DNA of 64,000 bases. Origin: Bog-159 sp963785255. Its GTDB lineage: Bacteria; Acidobacteriota; Terriglobia; Bryobacterales; Bryobacteraceae. Below the pieces are notes generated by a model. The model worked only from the letters and a program-made list of their open reading frames with translations, made no database searches and had not been told where the DNA came from. The stretch is from contig CAWAUR010000009.1 of assembly GCA_963785255.1 (NCBI GenBank), forward strand, positions 404,652-468,651. The letters run 5' to 3'. Below are positions 59,678 through 64,000 of the stretch, piece by piece (within the stretch, counting starts at the first letter, position 1; every line of letters begins with the position of its first letter). The translations under genes were made by a program, and so were the position numbers.

Positions 59678-61516
59678 ATGAAATTCAGAATGATCTTTTT
59701 GGGCGCCGAGCAGGATCCAGATGGCGGGACGGTGCCAGAGTTGGACGCTGACATACCCGTCGACGAATCATCGTTGCGCTGCTACGAGTACAGCGGGACG
59801 CACATGGTCCGCCGGGATCAGTTGGCCAACGGCCAGGTGAGGCGCACTCCGGTGGCTAACTTCAGGGCCCGGATCGTCAGTGATATCATCCGCGACGATG
59901 GCGCCCAACAGCAACGCGAATTTGGCGTGGAAGCCGAATTGGGGGGGAGCCGCCAAGTCTTTGCCCTGCCGGCAGCGGAGTTCGGCCGGATGGGCTGGGT
60001 GCTCGAAAGGCTGGGACCACGGGCCATCATCTATCCGGGACAGCAACAGCATGTGCGCGCTGCCATGCAGTCCTTATCCGGGGCGATTCATCAGGAACAC
60101 ATCTACGCGCATCTGGGCTGGCGCCGACACGGCTCACAATGGGTGTACCTGCATGCCGGAGGCGCGCTGGGAGTCGGTGGACCGGTCAATGGATTGCAAG
60201 TACAACCGCCGGCCGCTCTGCAGCATTACCAGTTGCGTGTGCCCGCCAATCATGGGCAGTTGACGACAGCCGTGCGAGCCAGCTTGCAGATACTCTTGGC
60301 CGCGCCCGACCGGATCAGCTTTCCCCTGCTGGCGAGCGTGTATCGGGCAGCCCTGGGCGCGTCACGTTTCAGTCTGTTCTTAAGCGGTCCCAGCGGGGTC
60401 TTTAAGACCGCCCTCGCGGCGCTGGCACAGCAACACTTCGGCGCAGCCATGGATGCCAGCGGTCTGCCAGCCAACTTCGCCTCCACGGCGAATGCCTTGG
60501 AACGGCTGGCTTACGCCGCCAAAGATGCGTTGCTGGTGGTGGACGACTTCGCTCCCGCCGGCGGCGTGGGTGACGGACTGTTAGAGAGCGTTACGGAACG
60601 CTTGTTCCGCGGCGTGGGAAATGCACAGGCACGCAGCCGTCTGGGAGGAGACGGACGACTCCAGACGCAGCAAGCCCCGCGCGGGCTGGTGCTGGGAACC
60701 GGAGAAGCGGTGCCGCCGGGACAAAGTATCCGCGCCCGGCTGCTGATTGTTGAGATCGACGCCGGCGCGGTTCGACGGACGGCATTGAACGCCGGCCAGA
60801 GTGCCGGGCGTGAAGGTCTCCTGGCAGCAGCGATGGGCGCCTTCGTGGTGTGGCTGGCGGGCACCTATGAGGCCATGCAGAACCGACTGCAGCAGCGCGT
60901 GCAGGTCCTGCGCAGTCAGGGGCACGGGATGGCGGGACATGCGCGGACACCGGCAGCGATAGCGGAACTGCGGGCTGGCTGGGAGATCTTCCTGGACTTC
61001 GCCGCGGAAAAGGGGGCCATCGGGGGGCTTGAAAGAGCGGAGTTGGAGGAGCGCGCCAGACAGGCGCTGGTCGAACTTGCCGAGCGGCAAGCAAAATATC
61101 AGACGGCTGGCGATCCGACAGTGCGGTTTACGGGCCTGTTGAAGACCGCCCTGGCAACCGGCCAGGCGTATGTGGCGGACCGGCAAGGCAAGGCGCCAAC
61201 CGAGGCCGCCGGCTGGGGCTGGCAGCGAACCGGTTCTGGCCGTGGGTGGAAGCCACGGGGCCGCTGCATCGGTTGGGTGGTGAACGGTGACTTATACCTG
61301 GAGCCCAGCGCCAGCTATCAAGTCGTGCAGGAGATAGCTGGTACGGAGAGCCTAGCGGTGAGCGAGGCGGCCCTGCGGCGCAGGCTGTGGGAACGAGGGC
61401 TATTGGCGAGCAGAGATACAGCACGCCAGGTGCTGCTGGTGCGGCGGATCTTGGCTGGCGCTGCCAGGAAAGTGCTGCATTTGCGCGCGAGCCATCTGCT
61501 AGCAAGGTCGGCATAG
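59678..61516 (+). CDS. DUF927-like ATPase
   Basis: 612 residues from ATG 59678 (AGGAGA upstream). Middle part resembles DUF927: HIYAHLGWRRHGSQWVYLHA-GGALG, SLQILLAAPDRISFPLLASV and YRAALG. Walker A is LSGPSGVFKTALAALA near residue 235; Walker B is DALLVVDDFAP near 285. A helical region and a C-terminal winged-helix-like tail (SEAALRRRLWERGLLASRDT) follow. DUF927 proteins are usually phage/plasmid replication helicases fused or linked to primases. No primase is next to it, so its role here is uncertain. Confidence 0.75.
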   Translation: MKFRMIFLGAEQDPDGGTVPELDADIPVDESSLRCYEYSGTHMVRRDQLANGQVRRTPVANFRARIVSDIIRDDGAQQQREFGVEAELGGSRQVFALPAAEFGRMGWVLERLGPRAIIYPGQQQHVRAAMQSLSGAIHQEHIYAHLGWRRHGSQWVYLHAGGALGVGGPVNGLQVQPPAALQHYQLRVPANHGQLTTAVRASLQILLAAPDRISFPLLASVYRAALGASRFSLFLSGPSGVFKTALAALAQQHFGAAMDASGLPANFASTANALERLAYAAKDALLVVDDFAPAGGVGDGLLESVTERLFRGVGNAQARSRLGGDGRLQTQQAPRGLVLGTGEAVPPGQSIRARLLIVEIDAGAVRRTALNAGQSAGREGLLAAAMGAFVVWLAGTYEAMQNRLQQRVQVLRSQGHGMAGHARTPAAIAELRAGWEIFLDFAAEKGAIGGLERAELEERARQALVELAERQAKYQTAGDPTVRFTGLLKTALATGQAYVADRQGKAPTEAAGWGWQRTGSGRGWKPRGRCIGWVVNGDLYLEPSASYQVVQEIAGTESLAVSEAALRRRLWERGLLASRDTARQVLLVRRILAGAARKVLHLRASHLLARSA

Positions 61517-61577
61517 AGTTGGCGGAAACGGGCTGACAGCCCGGTTCGCGAAATAGGGCATTTTCGGAGAATCGAGT

Positions 61578-61910
61578 CTACGTGTCCACCGCCTGATCGC
61601 TGACGGCGACGGGGATCTCCGGGATTCCCGCGCCGGCGTGGGGACCAAGCAAGCAGCAGCGAATCAATTCAACCAGTCGGCCCCCGTCCGGCTGAATCGC
61701 ACTGGTGGATCGCCGAATCAGGTCCAACTGCACCGCTTGCTCGGAACTGATGTTTGCGGCGCCGGATGCTGCCACCAGAAGCTGGAGCAGGGCATCGCTG
61801 TTGGCGGTGATTCTGACAATCTTGTCGTCTGCCATGATGAGCAGCGTCGGTTCGATGATTAGACGCCGCTCAAGTGCGGCGAGTCGTCGACGTAGGTGCG
61901 CGTCGGGCAC
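61578..61910 (-). CDS. Small protein, copy 1 of duplicated gene
   Basis: 110 residues from GTG 61910. Helical start LRRRLAALERRLIIEPTLLI, then MADDKIVRITANSDALLQLL and ISSEQAVQLDLIRRSTSAIQ. No known family. Most of it (61623-61899) is repeated with almost no change at 63656-63932. The N-terminal and C-terminal codons differ between copies because they lie outside the duplication. Confidence 0.6.
   Translation of the reverse strand: MPDAHLRRRLAALERRLIIEPTLLIMADDKIVRITANSDALLQLLVAASGAANISSEQAVQLDLIRRSTSAIQPDGGRLVELIRCCLLGPHAGAGIPEIPVAVSDQAVDT
61623..61899. repeat. 277-bp direct repeat, copy 1
   Basis: Starts GATTCCCGCGCCGGCGTGGG and ends CGACGTAGGTGC. Compared with 63656-63932 I see only two base differences (ggatgctgcc against ggctgccgcc). 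Copies are 2.03 kb apart in the same orientation. Confidence 0.95.
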
Positions 61911-62092
61911 ACTCAGAGATAGGCGTCCGGCAGCGCTTTCACTGCTAGGGGGACTATTGCATCAACAGCAGAAATTATGGAAGCCGTTTTGGTGGCAGTT
62001 GTTTCCCCCGCAGACGAAGTTCTCTGACGGCGGCATGATCGCGGCGAGCGGTGAATTGTATTACGGGCCTGGTGATCCGATGTTTGACCGCT

Positions 62093-62302
62093 TTACGGAA
62101 TCAGACCGAACTCTCTGCGAACTTGCTCGCCAATGTGGTTGGCCCGAGAACCCACGCTGGCGCGAAAAAATGTCATCTGCTCTTGGGTTATCGGAAGTCC
62201 TTCGGTCTGCTGCTCAAGGGCCAAACGGATCGCCCTGACCTCGATCTCTAATTTCACGAGATACTTGATTACGTGTTCATTGAAAGCGTCTTGATTGTCC
62301 AT
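62093..62302 (-). CDS. Small hypothetical protein (69 aa)
   Basis: From ATG 62302: MDNQDAFNEHVIKYLVKLEI, then EVRAIRLALEQQTEGLPITQ, a helical acidic protein ending VRREFGLIP. No family recognised. It lies divergent from the zinc-ribbon gene at 62366. The stretch 61911-62092 shows nothing certain. Confidence 0.5.
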   Translation of the reverse strand: MDNQDAFNEHVIKYLVKLEIEVRAIRLALEQQTEGLPITQEQMTFFRASVGSRANHIGEQVRREFGLIP

Positions 62303-62365
62303 AGGGCGCGATTGTACCACCGCGAAAGGAGTACTGGGTGGTAGAATCGGCTCCGGGCTTTTGAG

Positions 62366-62773
62366 ATGGAAATCGTGATTATTCTGGTCCTGCTGGGGCT
62401 GATACCGGCGGCCATCGCGCAGTCGAAGGGGCGCAGCTTTTTCGCGTGGTGGCTCTACGGTGCGACTCTGTTCATCGTGGCATTGCCTCATGCCCTCATG
62501 ATGAAAACCGATACACAGGCTATCGAGGCTTCAAGGCTGGAATCCAGTGACAGCCGAAAGTGCCCTTTCTGTGCTGAGATCATAAAGCGTGAAGCTGTGG
62601 TCTGCCGGTACTGCGGACGCGATGTTCCAGCAGTCGCCGTAGTTACTGCCGTGGTCGTGGAACCGGCCACGCCGCGAGCAGGGCTTGTCAGCGGGTGCCC
62701 CAAGTGCGGAGCCGTAATGAATGATGTAGCTGGCAGACGCGTATGCCCGAAATGCGGGCTGTTGATCGGCTAA
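62366..62773 (+). CDS. Membrane protein with double zinc ribbon
   Basis: 135 residues. N-terminal TM helices (MEIVIILVLLGLIPAAIA; FFAWWLYGATLFIVALPHAL) are followed by a zinc ribbon (RKCPFCAEIIKREAVVCRYC, GRD) and a second at the C-terminus (GCPKCGAVMNDVAGRRVCPK, CGLL). This layout is common in phage superinfection-exclusion-like and stress membrane proteins, but function is not established. Confidence 0.75.
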   Translation: MEIVIILVLLGLIPAAIAQSKGRSFFAWWLYGATLFIVALPHALMMKTDTQAIEASRLESSDSRKCPFCAEIIKREAVVCRYCGRDVPAVAVVTAVVVEPATPRAGLVSGCPKCGAVMNDVAGRRVCPKCGLLIG

Positions 62774-62788
62774 GATTCGTTTGATCGA

Positions 62789-63058
62789 CTATTTGCCGTT
62801 CCCCCACCGCGCCTTAGCTGCTTTGGCCGCAATTGCAGACCGTTTGCGTGGCGATAGAGCCGCTGCCCTGGCTTCGCCGCCCTTCAAGCCACCCAACCGA
62901 CCCAGCGCGACAGCATGGGGATTCTTGGTGGGATCTAGGGGCTTCGCTTGGGGTTGCGCCGGGTCGAATTTGGCCGCTTGGCCGGTGGATTCAAGCATGA
63001 TCTGGTGCGCGAGTTGGTTCGGATCGCGGGGCCGTTGTTTTGTTGACCGCTCAGTCAT
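62789..63058 (-). CDS. Small basic protein with GGxxGGxAR...AAxARW motif
   Basis: 89 residues from ATG 63058 (MTERSTKQRPRDPNQLAHQI). C-terminus LGRLGGLKGGEARAAALSPR and KRSAIAAKAAKARWGNGK matches the motif in 41888-42157. The start overlaps the stop of the upstream gene (63051) by 8 bases, indicating a two-gene unit. Function unknown. Confidence 0.65.
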   Translation of the reverse strand: MTERSTKQRPRDPNQLAHQIMLESTGQAAKFDPAQPQAKPLDPTKNPHAVALGRLGGLKGGEARAAALSPRKRSAIAAKAAKARWGNGK

Positions 63059-63449
63059 ACCCCAGTTTAGGCACGGCAGACCCGAAGCGGTCAAGCACTA
63101 CTGATTCGTTAAGAGTTGAAACTGACCCACTACCGGATATTGGGTTCAAGGGGGCGAAAGGAATTCGTGTTCGTTGCCGCCGTTTCCGTCGCAGCAGCAG
63201 CGTCAACTCCTCGATTGCCCACTGCCGAGATAGAGGTTCCAGCGACGGATTGTGTCGATCAATAATCGTTTCCGCGATGCGTAGGGTTCGCGCCTTGGGT
63301 TTGGCCTCATCCAACGCTGCTTCAAGCATTTGATCTAAGCTTTCGAACGCGGGCTTCGCCGAAGCACGCTCCCCAAACACGACCTTCCGGAGAGGCACAT
63401 CCAAACCTTGTACATGGGACTCTCGCATCATAGGTTCCCATCCCATCAA
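63051..63449 (-). CDS. Hypothetical protein, first gene of a two-gene unit
   Basis: 132 residues at most; an internal ATG (residue 8) is possible. Helical segments SLDQMLEAALDEAKPKARTL and RIAETIIDRHNP, then a very basic stretch LLLRRKRRQRTRI. No family recognised. Overlap with the next gene supports a real operon. Bases 63450-63631 hold no gene I can support. Confidence 0.55.
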   Translation of the reverse strand: MMGWEPMMRESHVQGLDVPLRKVVFGERASAKPAFESLDQMLEAALDEAKPKARTLRIAETIIDRHNPSLEPLSRQWAIEELTLLLRRKRRQRTRIPFAPLNPISGSGSVSTLNESVVLDRFGSAVPKLGYD

Positions 63450-63631
63450 CTGGCTTCGTTCGCAGCGCCTCCGTGCAGAATATAGAGGCCCGCTATTAAA
63501 CGTTAGTGCGGCGCCATGGCCACCGATTCAGTTTTAATCCAAAATCGGCAATACTCTTAAGCGTATTCTAGGGCAATTCCTAAAATTGCGCAACAAGGAC
63601 AAACGCGGCTTTCCTCTATTATCGAGAATAG

Positions 63632-63934
63632 CTACGTAAGCGTCCGATGAACCCCGATTCCCGCGCCGGCGTGGGGACCAAGCAAGCAGCAGCGAATCAA
63701 TTCAACCAGTCGGCCCCCGTCCGGCTGAATCGCACTGGTGGATCGCCGAATCAGGTCCAACTGCACCGCTTGCTCGGAACTGATGTTTGCGGCGCCGGCT
63801 GCCGCCACCAGAAGCTGGAGCAGGGCATCGCTGTTGGCGGTGATTCTGACAATCTTGTCGTCTGCCATGATGAGCAGCGTCGGTTCGATGATTAGACGCC
63901 GCTCAAGTGCGGCGAGTCGTCGACGTAGGTGCAC
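63632..63934 (-). CDS. Small protein, copy 2 of duplicated gene
   Basis: 100 residues from GTG 63934, chosen because AGGGAGG lies 7 bases upstream (an ATG at 63961 is in frame but its N-terminus would encode the ribosome site). Body identical to the 61578 protein except one residue (AAAGAAN against AASGAAN). The C-terminus after GPHAGAG differs, as the repeat ends there. Confidence 0.65.
   Translation of the reverse strand: MHLRRRLAALERRLIIEPTLLIMADDKIVRITANSDALLQLLVAAAGAANISSEQAVQLDLIRRSTSAIQPDGGRLVELIRCCLLGPHAGAGIGVHRTLT
63656..63932. repeat. 277-bp direct repeat, copy 2
   Basis: Near-identical partner of 61623-61899, same orientation. The flanks on both sides are unrelated. Confidence 0.95.
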
Positions 63935-64000
63935 GGTCAAGCCTCCCTTTTCATGCTCCACCGCGATCGTTTCGACAGATACGCGGTCTCAGTTCCAGCG

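Overview
The window looks like a piece of an Acidobacteriota chromosome close to Candidatus Solibacter (Bryobacterales). The clearest marker is the C-terminus of the 54375-59018 protein, which matches the Solibacter-type TIGR03437 domain. Supporting signs are the FG-GAP/choice-of-anchor-D secreted giant, a winged-helix/Ser-Thr-kinase/PD40 fusion, several PD40 propellers, moderately high GC, and a dense set of palindromic intergenic repeats. This assignment is inference from protein families; there is no rRNA in the window.

1-33 kb is mostly ordinary chromosome: an M28 peptidase (cut by the window edge); a minus-strand run TonB receptor > YfiR > hybrid-free histidine kinase > response regulator; secreted proteins; a DUF362/gamma-glutamyltransferase pair; an FRG / ATP-grasp / DUF4760 run; a TgpA-like transglutaminase; SDR; nucleoside hydrolase; and a tightly packed periplasmic redox operon (TIM-barrel Tat protein, gluconate-2-dehydrogenase-subunit-3-like protein, GMC flavoprotein, nine-haem NapC-like cytochrome). 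A 52-codon metallothionein gene lies convergent to that operon. Two decayed VapBC/FitAB-type toxin-antitoxin loci are present at 12.2 and 20.5 kb. Palindromic repeats of at least two families occur between genes and once inside the signal-peptide codons of the gamma-glutamyltransferase gene; one of them has expanded into an 11-copy 17-bp tandem array.

33.4-42.2 kb carries the kinase fusion and the 1496-residue FG-GAP protein with a decayed extra repeat after its stop. Identical 20-bp copies of a tRNA 3' end bound this stretch.

42.2-53.85 kb is a mobile-element island: a CHC2/TOPRIM primase split by an ISL3 element with a clean 8-bp target duplication, a serine recombinase, an IS66-type element that carries a DruA-like (DUF4338) gene between tnpB and tnpC, a truncated tyrosine integrase, a frameshifted conserved gene, and an AbiE type IV toxin-antitoxin pair whose toxin has WYL-like and zinc-finger additions. 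It ends at a 3' fragment of tRNA-Pro(GGG) flanked by paired 10-bp repeats that look like integrase arm sites.

54-64 kb holds the TIGR03437 propeller protein, a kinase fragment, a DUF927-like ATPase and a set of small unknown genes, two of which lie in a 277-bp direct duplication. This end also looks accessory.
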